Source of the DNA: Candidatus Saccharimonadales bacterium
Lineage (GTDB): Bacteria; Patescibacteriota; Saccharimonadia; Saccharimonadales; UBA4665
Length of the DNA stretch: 5,012 bases
Assembly: GCA_025450135.1 (NCBI GenBank)
Contig: JANWHZ010000003.1
Coordinates: forward strand, 1-5,012
Direction: 5' to 3'
Made by a program: the position numbers and the translations under genes
In this document: piece after piece, positions 1 to 5,012 of the stretch
Layout of the letters: each line of letters starts with the position of its first letter
Position numbering within the stretch: the first letter of the stretch is position 1
The notes under the pieces: generated by a model
Databases searched by the model: none
Seen by the model: only the letters and a program-made list of their open reading frames with translations
Told to the model about the DNA's origin: nothing

Positions 1-78
1 CTACAAGCCACAGGTCGTGGCAAAAGTGTGAGGTACTTCGATAACCGCACCGATGCCATCAAGTGGCTGAAAACTTGA
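1..78 (+). CDS. C-terminal end of an unidentified protein (5' partial)
   Basis: Reading frame 1 is open from the first base of the window to a TGA at 76-78 and gives 25 residues ending in RYFDNRTDAIKWLKT. Only the tail of the gene is visible, so no function can be assigned. The closing pattern (basic-aromatic strand, then an acidic/Asn turn, then an 'xxAxxWL' helix) resembles the C-terminus of small STAS/SpoIIAA-like domains, which often end in a 'VRVF-x(4-6)-A-x-x-WL' strand-helix. That comparison is from memory and weak. It converges with tgt, whose stop codon lies only 16 bases downstream. It could also be a chance open stretch, though the amphipathic ending looks protein-like. Confidence 0.5.
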   Translation, partial: LQATGRGKSVRYFDNRTDAIKWLKT

Positions 79-94
79 TTATGCTAACGTATTT

Positions 95-1336
95 TTAAGA
101 TAGATACGTCTTTGCGTGTGCGGCACCGTAATACTGGTTTAGAAAAGTTTGTTTGTATGCATAGAAGCTGCCGTCCATGAGCGATTCGCGTATATGGTCT
201 ATGGTGCTGACAATAAAGCGCTCGTTATGGATGCTAGCCAGCACGGCGCCGAGAATTTCGTCAGCTTTGAACAGGTGATGGACATATGAGCGCGTAAAAT
301 GCTGGCAGGTATAACAATCGCAATTGGTATCAATCGGAGTAAAGTCATGTACAAATCTAGCGTTTTTGATATTTATTCGCCCACTATAGGTGTAGAGCGC
401 GCCGTTCCGCGCTTGGCGTGTAGGCGCCACGCAGTCAAACGTATCGATGCCGAATTCAACCCCTAAAAATAGATCGGCTGGCTGCGCGCCCATGCCGAGC
501 AGATGGCGCGGTTTATGCTCTGGCAACGTTTCATTCACCCAACGCACGACATGAGAAATTTCACCTGGTTCATATACGCCGCCGACGCCATAGCCGTCAA
601 AGTCCATGTGGCCGAGTAGCTGGGCGCTTTCACGTCTATAATCCTCCTCACGGCCACCTTGTACGATCCCAAACAGTGCTTGTTCTGGTTCGTCATGTTC
701 CCGGTGTTGCTCATTTAATTTGTTGTGTTGTTTCAGGCTACGCTCGGCCCATAGGTGGGTACGATCGAGTGATTGACGTAAATATTGGCGTCCAGCCAAT
801 GGACTGGTAGCTTCATCAAAAGCCATATGTATATCGGCTCCGATTGCGTGCTGGAGTTCCATCGAGCTCTCCGGTGTCATGGTAAGCTTTGTGCCGTCGA
901 GGTGTGATCGGAACGTTACGCCGTCGTCAGTCACCTTCGCTAATTGATGGGTACTGTGTGTGGCAAGATCGCCGCTTCCCTTTTCACTGTGGCTTGTTGC
1001 GTCGATGCCTTTTTTGTAGGCCATGCCCAACGAGAAAACCTGGAATCCCCCGCTGTCTGTAAATGTTGGCTTGCTCCAATGCATGTAGGCGCCAAGGCCC
1101 CCGCCCTCGTGAACCACTGCGGCGCCTGGTTGTAGCATTAAGTGGTACGTGTTGGCGAGAACAGCTTGCCCGCCGAGCTCGTCGACCTGTTGTGGGGTGA
1201 GTGCTTTTACAGTGGCTTTCGTACCGCCGACAATAAATGCTGGTGTCTGAATACTGCCGTGTGGTGTCGCAATTTTTCCTGCCCGTGCAAGGGTACCATC
1301 AAGTTTGTGGGTAATAGTAAATTGTACTGAGCTCAT
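95..1336 (-). CDS. tgt: tRNA-guanine(34) transglycosylase
   Basis: This enzyme swaps guanine at wobble position 34 of tRNA-Asp, -Asn, -His and -Tyr for a 7-deazaguanine (preQ1 in most bacteria), the entry step of queuosine modification in the cytosol. The 413-residue product shows the whole family pattern: TDSGGFQVFS with the general acid/base Asp94, MAFDE with base-binding Asp174, GIVQGG at 223-228, FDCVAPTR with the catalytic nucleophile Asp301, and a zinc site made of Cys339, Cys341, Cys344 and His370. The usual bacterial length is about 370-390 residues. The excess is mostly an extra segment at about residues 105-130. Ala176 replaces the Cys that follows DE in the Zymomonas enzyme, and the GG-L-A-V-G pocket loop reads GGVYEPG (252-258). 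The ATG overlaps the queA stop as ATGA with no Shine-Dalgarno sequence, so translation is probably coupled to queA. The family call is secure; the exact base substrate is not. Confidence 0.96.
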   Translation of the reverse strand: MSSVQFTITHKLDGTLARAGKIATPHGSIQTPAFIVGGTKATVKALTPQQVDELGGQAVLANTYHLMLQPGAAVVHEGGGLGAYMHWSKPTFTDSGGFQVFSLGMAYKKGIDATSHSEKGSGDLATHSTHQLAKVTDDGVTFRSHLDGTKLTMTPESSMELQHAIGADIHMAFDEATSPLAGRQYLRQSLDRTHLWAERSLKQHNKLNEQHREHDEPEQALFGIVQGGREEDYRRESAQLLGHMDFDGYGVGGVYEPGEISHVVRWVNETLPEHKPRHLLGMGAQPADLFLGVEFGIDTFDCVAPTRQARNGALYTYSGRINIKNARFVHDFTPIDTNCDCYTCQHFTRSYVHHLFKADEILGAVLASIHNERFIVSTIDHIRESLMDGSFYAYKQTFLNQYYGAAHAKTYLS

Positions 1337-2358
1337 ATGATTAACATTGAGTCGCCGTAACTAAGGAAACGATATTTAGCTGTGACGGCATGAGCATACG
1401 TATGCCGTAAGTTTTCCCAGCCGGCGAATGCTGCAGTCAGCATCAGTACTGTACTTTTCGGGGCGTGGAAATTCGTTAGCAAACCGTCAATAGTCTTGAA
1501 TTGGAACCCTGGGTAGATAAAGATGTCGGCCTCTCCAGAAATATCGTGCGGCGGCTGCAGTAATGTATCATGCGCGTATTCAAGTGTGCGTGTTACTGTT
1601 GTCCCAAGAGCTATGACGCGTTTGCCTGCGGCTTTCGTCTGCTGGATAGCCTTAACGGTTATGCTCGGAATTTCAAAGTACTCTTGATGCATATGATGAT
1701 CCTCAATGTTATCGGTTCTAATCGGCATAAACGTGCCGAGTCCGACGTGTAGCGTAAGGTAAGCAATATGCACGCCTTTGTCTCGTAATGTCTGGAGTAT
1801 CTCAGTGGTCATATTCAAACTTGCAGTTGGGGCAGCAACGGAACCTTTGTCTTTGGCCCAGACGGTTTGGTAGCGCTCAGTATCCAGGGCTGTTGCGGCG
1901 CGGTGCATGTATGGTGGTAATGGCACTTGGCCGTATTGATCGGCTAGCTCCAACATGTCACGCTGAGCTCTAACAATGGCCAAACCGTCACCCAATATTT
2001 CTTGAACTGTTATTGCTGTATCTGCGACATGTAGCGTATCACCTGCTCGTAGGCTTCGGCGGTACATGACTTTGTGGGTGTGCCAGTCGTCGTGCCTCCC
2101 ATGTTTCTCCAAGATAATTAATTCGCGTTCTGCCCCATTTGACTTATGCGCGATCAGCCGTGCTTTGATTACTCTTGTGTCATTTAAAACAAGTAAGTCT
2201 CCCGGTTCGAGGTATTGGGCAATGCCAGCATACAGTGCATCCTCATACGCCTGACTGTCGCGATGAAGAACAAGTAGCCGCGACGTGCCGCGTACTACTG
2301 GAGGGTTGTCGGCGATTAGCTCGTCCGGCAATTCATACACATAATCTGATAATTTCAT
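1333..2358 (-). CDS. queA: S-adenosylmethionine:tRNA ribosyltransferase-isomerase
   Basis: QueA transfers and isomerises the ribosyl part of S-adenosylmethionine onto preQ1 in tRNA to give epoxyqueuosine, directly after Tgt in the pathway. The 341 residues match the family length and run through all its landmarks: the MKLSDY start, SRLLVL (26-31), PGDLLVLNDTRVIKARL (52-68), YQTVWAK (163-169), SVAAPTA (173-179), TLHVGLGTF (202-210), IEDHHMHQEYFEI (218-230), ALGTTVTRTLE (250-260), FIYPGFQFK (280-288), LLTNFHAPKSTVLML (293-307) and YRFLSYGDSMLI at the end. The start is fixed by the conserved N-terminus. One departure stands out: the usual AGLHFT after PT reads ASLNMT (179-184), losing a conserved His. 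The gene begins 29 bases after the otsA-like stop on the same strand and its TGA overlaps the tgt start. No Shine-Dalgarno sequence is visible; a TATACT box lies just 7 bases before the ATG. Confidence 0.96.
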   Translation of the reverse strand: MKLSDYVYELPDELIADNPPVVRGTSRLLVLHRDSQAYEDALYAGIAQYLEPGDLLVLNDTRVIKARLIAHKSNGAERELIILEKHGRHDDWHTHKVMYRRSLRAGDTLHVADTAITVQEILGDGLAIVRAQRDMLELADQYGQVPLPPYMHRAATALDTERYQTVWAKDKGSVAAPTASLNMTTEILQTLRDKGVHIAYLTLHVGLGTFMPIRTDNIEDHHMHQEYFEIPSITVKAIQQTKAAGKRVIALGTTVTRTLEYAHDTLLQPPHDISGEADIFIYPGFQFKTIDGLLTNFHAPKSTVLMLTAAFAGWENLRHTYAHAVTAKYRFLSYGDSMLII

Positions 2359-2365
2359 CTGCTAC

Positions 2366-2371
2366 AGTATA
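2366..2371 (-). promoter_or_regulatory. Candidate -10 box ahead of queA-tgt
   Basis: On the minus strand the otsA-queA gap carries TATACT, five of six matches to TATAAT, ending 7 bases before the queA ATG. A start site at normal distance would fall at the A of the ATG, giving a leaderless queA-tgt message separate from otsA. The best hexamer about 17-18 bases upstream (TCGGTA) is a poor -35. The box sits in a 12-base near-palindrome, ACGGTATACTGT (2364-2375), with one mismatched pair, which could be an operator or chance. Confidence 0.35.
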
Positions 2372-2387
2372 CCGTATTTGCTGAACG

Positions 2388-3770
2388 CTACCGATGACGA
2401 CTTTCGGCATCCTGTAGCGCAGCTACAAATGATGTGGCCCATGCAAAAATGTCTTCAGCATGGACGTTCTTACGCATATGCTGCCAACGGTCTTTTCGTT
2501 CTAAGGTGCTTATGGAGTATGCCCTCCAGATGCCATCTGCAATACTGGACGTATCGTGCGGATCGACCTGTATGGCCTGCTCCAGTTGTACAGCAGCGCC
2601 TGCTGTGTAACTTAATACTACTGTGCCCGGCTTCGGATGGGCGGCGATGTATTCCTTGACGACGAGATTCATACCATCAACGCTTGGTGTGATAAGCAAC
2701 ATATCTGCGAGCCGATACCATGATGAAACTTCGTCCAAACTGTGATTACGATACTCGAATGAAATATAGGCCTGGGTTGCCTTGCGCTCCAACCGCCGAT
2801 TATATGTGTGAACGAGCCGCCCAATCTTGCGCTCCAACCGCCGATATTCAATCCGGCTTTCACGCGATGGCGCTACAATAAGCCGATATGTAATGTGGTG
2901 CAGGTTGTGCTCCAAGACTGCTTTTGTAAAGCTTTCTAATTGCTTCAGGATGCCCTTTGTATAGTCGAGTCTTGATATTGATAGCACGATGTATTGTTCT
3001 TTAAATTTGTTACGAAGCATTTCATAGTGGGTTTGTACGCTGAGTTGTTTGTGGGCATTAGCATACAGATCGAAGTCGATGCCTATTGGAAAGACGCCTG
3101 TCTGCATGTGTACGCTTGGCTTAAGGTTGGCTTCTTTCAGTGCAGCAATAAAGTTAGTCTCATCTCGTTTGGTTTGAAACCCAACTAGATCAGCCAGGGT
3201 CAGGCTGGTGAGGAGTTGCTTATGATTTGTAATCGTGGCAAATACTGCTGGAGACGGAAACGGAGTATGCAGAAAAAAGCCGACTTTGTTTGTTACGCCT
3301 CGTGCCCGAAGTGCCATTGTTAGTAGTATTTGATGGAAATCATGGATCCATATAATATCGTCTCGCTCTAGCCGACTAATGATTGTATCTGCGAATAGGC
3401 TAGCCACGTGCCGCACTGCATTCCAATCGCTTGCACGGGTCTGAATTGGTGGCTTCATGCTGTGTAATGTTGGCCACATCACGGCATTCGCGACACGATC
3501 ATAATAGTGATGAAAAGGATATTTCGGGATATTGACTGGGACTAAGTTGCTGGGTAACCCAAGGTCTATAAACTGCTGCTCGGTAAGTTGCTTTTGATTG
3601 CCTGCCCAGCCGATCCACACGGTGTTATATACTTGCCCTACTGCACCCAAGCTCGTCGCAAGACCGCCTAGGCTTCGATTGAGAGTATAAGGAGCATGAG
3701 ACGTGTCGACCGTTACCGGCAAACGGTTGGACACCATAAGGATGCGTTGCATCATATGCTGACGCATCAT
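2388..3770 (-). CDS. otsA: GT20 glycosyltransferase, probable trehalose-6-phosphate synthase
   Basis: The likely reaction is transfer of glucose from a nucleotide sugar (UDP-glucose in most members) to glucose-6-phosphate, giving trehalose-6-phosphate in the cytosol. The 460 residues match OtsA length and carry its active-site set in order: VSNRLP with Arg16, the SLGGLATSLG glycine loop (33-42), HYYDRVANAVMWP (88-100) with Tyr90 and Trp99, IIWIHDFH with Asp144, GFFLHTPFPSP (164-174), VFPIGID (226-232), SRLDYTKG with Arg267 and Lys272, APSRES with Arg303, and TPSVDGMNLVVKEY with Asp365 and Glu373. The start is uncertain: ATGs encode residues 1, 2, 6 and 7 and none has a Shine-Dalgarno sequence; a TATGAT box covers the first, so Met6 or Met7 (3755 or 3752) is equally likely. 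A perfect 20-bp in-frame repeat encodes RRLERK twice (310-315, 325-330). It lies divergent from a HAD phosphatase and 29 bases ahead of queA. Related GT20 enzymes such as glucosylglycerol-phosphate synthase are alternatives. Confidence 0.92.
   Translation of the reverse strand: MMRQHMMQRILMVSNRLPVTVDTSHAPYTLNRSLGGLATSLGAVGQVYNTVWIGWAGNQKQLTEQQFIDLGLPSNLVPVNIPKYPFHHYYDRVANAVMWPTLHSMKPPIQTRASDWNAVRHVASLFADTIISRLERDDIIWIHDFHQILLTMALRARGVTNKVGFFLHTPFPSPAVFATITNHKQLLTSLTLADLVGFQTKRDETNFIAALKEANLKPSVHMQTGVFPIGIDFDLYANAHKQLSVQTHYEMLRNKFKEQYIVLSISRLDYTKGILKQLESFTKAVLEHNLHHITYRLIVAPSRESRIEYRRLERKIGRLVHTYNRRLERKATQAYISFEYRNHSLDEVSSWYRLADMLLITPSVDGMNLVVKEYIAAHPKPGTVVLSYTAGAAVQLEQAIQVDPHDTSSIADGIWRAYSISTLERKDRWQHMRKNVHAEDIFAWATSFVAALQDAESRHR
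2781..2845. repeat. Perfect 20-bp direct repeat inside otsA, 45 bp apart
   Basis: The 20 bases at 2781-2800 recur identically at 2826-2845 and mismatch immediately on either side. The 45-bp offset is exactly 15 codons, so both copies are read in the same frame on the minus strand and encode RRLERK at residues 310-315 and 325-330. They flank the helix following the Arg303 phosphate-binding motif. The identity at every third codon position argues for a recent duplication or conversion, not selection for the peptide alone. Confidence 0.9.
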
Positions 3771-3771
3771 A
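3749..3771. repeat. Short direct repeat at the otsA start region
   Basis: GCATCATA occurs at 3749-3756 and again at 3764-3771, 15 bp apart. Read on the minus strand each copy is TATGATGC, which holds both a -10-like TATGAT and an ATGATG pair. This creates the Met-Met pairs at residues 1-2 and 6-7 of the otsA-like frame and makes both the promoter and the start codon ambiguous. Confidence 0.8.
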
Positions 3772-3774
3772 GCA
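3766..3774 (-). promoter_or_regulatory. Candidate extended -10 promoter for otsA
   Basis: The minus strand reads TGCTATGAT, a full TGn extension followed by TATGAT, five of six matches to TATAAT. No good -35 hexamer is present at 16-18 bases, which is tolerable for an extended -10. A start site 6-7 bases downstream would fall near 3759, past the first ATG and only about 4-5 bases before the Met6 ATG at 3755. If real, the box excludes Met1/Met2 as the start. Confidence 0.4.
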
Positions 3775-3829
3775 TGCTTGGTCAGACATTGATATATCCT
3801 ATTACAACTAGCCGTGATACGCTGGGCGT
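3771..3829. promoter_or_regulatory. Divergent intergenic region between otsA and the HAD phosphatase gene
   Basis: These 59 bases separate the two divergent sugar-metabolism genes and must hold the control region for at least the rightward one. They are more AT-rich than the flanking genes around 3789-3810. For the plus strand, TTGGTC (3778-3783) and TATTAC (3800-3805), 16 bases apart, form a weak pair. TGATACGCT at 3815-3823 is a TGn-TAnnnT box just 6 bases before the ATG. None of these is strong enough to call alone, and no operator-sized palindrome is evident. Confidence 0.4.
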
Positions 3830-4807
3830 ATGGCCCCCGCGCAACGTACTGTTATTGCTTGTTCGCCCCGCTCGTTTCGTCAAACCGCGCTCAAACTGCT
3901 GCACGAATCAAATAGCAATGTGTTGCTCTACTGGAACAATATTAGCTCCACGCCGGCCGACATACTCAGCAAGGTCGACGCTATCTTCAGCGACATAGAT
4001 GGAACATTGACCAGCGAGGGGTCCAGCTCACTACCTCCGCTTATTGTTGAATACTTCCGCAAATTGCACAATGCAGGTATACCCGTCACACTCGTGAGCG
4101 GTAAGCCGTACGAAGAAATAGCGCCTCTTATAACGGCGCTGCCGCCCGAGCTCGGCGTACGTGCTATCTATGAAAAGGGAGCGTTTGAATTATATGTAGC
4201 CGCTGATGGCATGTTGGTACAGACACATTTGCTTAGCACACCTGAGCTGACCGAGACGGCTACGACGCTGCGCCCACTCATGGTACGCCACTGGCGAACC
4301 ATGGAAGCAACGTACGCGAGCGAGCACGTCAGCTTTGGCTGGGCAGGAACTGGTAAGCATCGTAGCGTACTAAGTATTGACGTGTTTTCCGGCGAAGTAC
4401 CGAAACAGTATGAACTATTGACGGGCGCGAAGCGTGATCAATTAAAACTGAAGAATACTGCCTTACTGGCAGCTATCGAGTCTGACTTGCGTACCTTTGT
4501 TGATGCAAACTGTAGAGGGTGGCAGGTCGTACACTTAGGCAATGCTAACTTTGAAATTGCGCCCCCTGGTATTGAAAAAGACAAGGCGATCAAACAAACA
4601 AATGAGTACAAACATGCCCAAAAAGTTTTGGTACTTGGGGATAGCGGCAATGATAGGAAGATGCTCGCTTTACGGCAAGAGCCCAAGACAGTCGCCGGGC
4701 TCGTATTTCACAACCCAGCGACTATTGCCTTAGTTGACGTAGCAGATTTTGTGACTTTCGGGATAGCTAATCCCTACCCGCTGCTTGACTTCGTACTCGC
4801 GGCCTAA
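3830..4807 (+). CDS. HAD-superfamily (IIB/Cof-like) phosphatase, probable trehalose-6-phosphate phosphatase
   Basis: All four HAD motifs are present: SDIDGTLT with nucleophile Asp55 and Asp57, LVSGKP with Ser90, the motif III Lys in GIEKDKAIK (Lys250), and LGDSGNDRKML with Asp271 and Asp275 for magnesium. About 160 residues between motifs II and III fit a C2-type cap, as in the IIB subfamily that includes sugar-phosphate, trehalose-6-phosphate and mannosyl-3-phosphoglycerate phosphatases. It stands head-to-head with the otsA-like gene, which makes trehalose-6-phosphate the best substrate guess (inference). At 325 residues it is longer than typical members because some 45-50 residues precede motif I. 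In-frame stops at 3809-3811 and 3815-3817 make the ATG at 3830 the furthest possible start. A GTG at 3920 (residue 31) would give a more standard length. Neither has a Shine-Dalgarno sequence. The Gly that usually follows the motif III Lys is Asp251. No signal peptide is seen, so it is likely cytosolic. Confidence 0.9.
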   Translation: MAPAQRTVIACSPRSFRQTALKLLHESNSNVLLYWNNISSTPADILSKVDAIFSDIDGTLTSEGSSSLPPLIVEYFRKLHNAGIPVTLVSGKPYEEIAPLITALPPELGVRAIYEKGAFELYVAADGMLVQTHLLSTPELTETATTLRPLMVRHWRTMEATYASEHVSFGWAGTGKHRSVLSIDVFSGEVPKQYELLTGAKRDQLKLKNTALLAAIESDLRTFVDANCRGWQVVHLGNANFEIAPPGIEKDKAIKQTNEYKHAQKVLVLGDSGNDRKMLALRQEPKTVAGLVFHNPATIALVDVADFVTFGIANPYPLLDFVLAA

Positions 4808-4822
4808 CCACGCATGATCTAA

Positions 4823-5011
4823 CTATATGGTGCCAAGTTCGTTGGTAACTTCTGCCGGGTCTTCAAACTTTTTATCAGGCAAGTTTCGTAAGCCGTTAAT
4901 CATGTCTTGGTTTGCGCCTGCCTGCTCCGCATGTTGAATCAGTTGATCCCGTGTGCATGGATAGTTAACGTCGCCTAATACTTTTTGTGCATCATTCATA
5001 TTTATTGCCAT
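4823..5011 (-). CDS. Small DUF2795-like protein
   Basis: The 62-residue product has the features I associate with DUF2795: a leading 'VLGDVNYP' segment (11-18), a helix 'RDQLIQHAEQAGA' (21-33), then 'LRNLPDKKFEDPAEV' (41-55), matching the family's pattern of a YP turn, a helix ending in a small-residue turn, and an 'LxxLPDxxFxxPxxV' ending. The family has no established function; members are small, soluble and occur widely in Actinobacteria and some other lineages. No membrane segment or cysteine cluster is seen. The start is near the window edge: the ATG at 5011 leaves one base upstream, and Met5 (ATG at 4999) is also possible, so a longer frame beginning outside the window cannot be excluded. 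It ends in TAG, 15 bases from the convergent phosphatase gene, with no terminator hairpin between. Confidence 0.78.
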   Translation of the reverse strand: MAINMNDAQKVLGDVNYPCTRDQLIQHAEQAGANQDMINGLRNLPDKKFEDPAEVTNELGTI

Positions 5012-5012
5012 A

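Noticed and set aside
58..79. Perfect 7-bp inverted repeat (ATCAAGT/ACTTGAT, 8-base loop) spanning the stop of the partial plus-strand gene
   Set aside because: The stem is AT-rich and the nearest T-run on the plus strand begins about 12 bases downstream; the minus strand has none. It does not make a convincing terminator for either convergent gene.
944..1330. Two plus-strand open frames of about 62 codons opposite the N-terminal half of tgt
   Set aside because: Both are antisense to conserved Tgt motifs, with shadow-like composition and no ribosome-binding or promoter signals.
2413..2427. Hairpin TGTAGC-GCA-GCTACA near the 3' end of otsA
   Set aside because: A 6-bp stem inside coding sequence with no T-run on either strand. 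Likely a by-product of codons; not called as a terminator.
2378..2659. 93-codon open frame on the plus strand opposite the end of otsA
   Set aside because: It lies antisense to strongly conserved otsA sequence, has Cys/Trp/Arg-rich composition without a recognisable domain, and no start signal.
2669..2863. Minus-strand 64-codon frame with a repeated GGWSAR
   Set aside because: The repeat is the out-of-frame reading of the 20-bp duplication inside otsA. It is a shadow of that gene, not an independent repeat protein.
3696..3998. 100-codon plus-strand frame crossing the otsA start, the intergenic gap and the HAD gene start
   Set aside because: It overlaps two well-supported genes in the wrong frame and has His/Arg/Ser/Thr-rich composition with no domain pattern.
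4438..4686. 82-codon minus-strand frame with a hydrophobic, Cys-containing N-terminal half that resembles a membrane segment
   Set aside because: It is antisense to the conserved HAD motifs III and IV; the hydrophobicity follows from the complementary codons.
4808..4822. Possible bidirectional terminator between the convergent HAD and DUF2795-like genes
   Set aside because: Only 15 bases lie between the stops, and neither a GC-rich stem nor a T-run is seen there or just inside the gene ends.

Overview
This is a compact, gene-dense bacterial window. It has about 50% G+C by eye, no gap longer than about 60 bases, standard stop codons (TAA, TAG and TGA all end genes) and no mobile elements, RNA genes or CRISPR. 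Tight packing, poor Shine-Dalgarno signals, a long-form tRNA-guanine transglycosylase and a DUF2795-like small protein fit a streamlined bacterium, possibly Candidatus Saccharibacteria or another Patescibacteria/CPR lineage. That assignment is inference from gene style, not from a phylogenetic marker.

Layout from left to right: the last 25 codons of an unidentified plus-strand gene (1-78). Next comes a minus-strand run that reads right to left as a GT20 trehalose-6-phosphate synthase (otsA-like, 3770-2388), queA (2358-1333) and tgt (1336-95). queA and tgt overlap by 4 bases (ATGA). A 59-base intergenic spacer at 3771-3829 separates otsA from a divergent plus-strand HAD-family phosphatase (3830-4807). 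A small minus-strand DUF2795-like gene (5011-4823) closes the window, convergent with the phosphatase.

Two functional modules are visible. The first is queuosine tRNA modification: Tgt exchanges G34 of GUN-anticodon tRNAs for a 7-deazaguanine base, and QueA adds the epoxycyclopentane ring from S-adenosylmethionine. No preQ1 synthesis genes lie in this window. The second is probably trehalose synthesis: the GT20 enzyme would make trehalose-6-phosphate and the divergent HAD phosphatase would dephosphorylate it. The second step rests on HAD motifs plus adjacency.

I see no convincing undescribed multi-gene system. The points worth a second look are local: an extra segment and altered substrate-pocket residues in Tgt, an SLNM in place of GLHF in a conserved QueA motif, a perfect in-frame 20-bp duplication inside otsA, a duplicated TATGATGC at the otsA start that makes its start codon ambiguous, and -10-like boxes so close to start codons that leaderless or nearly leaderless mRNAs are plausible.
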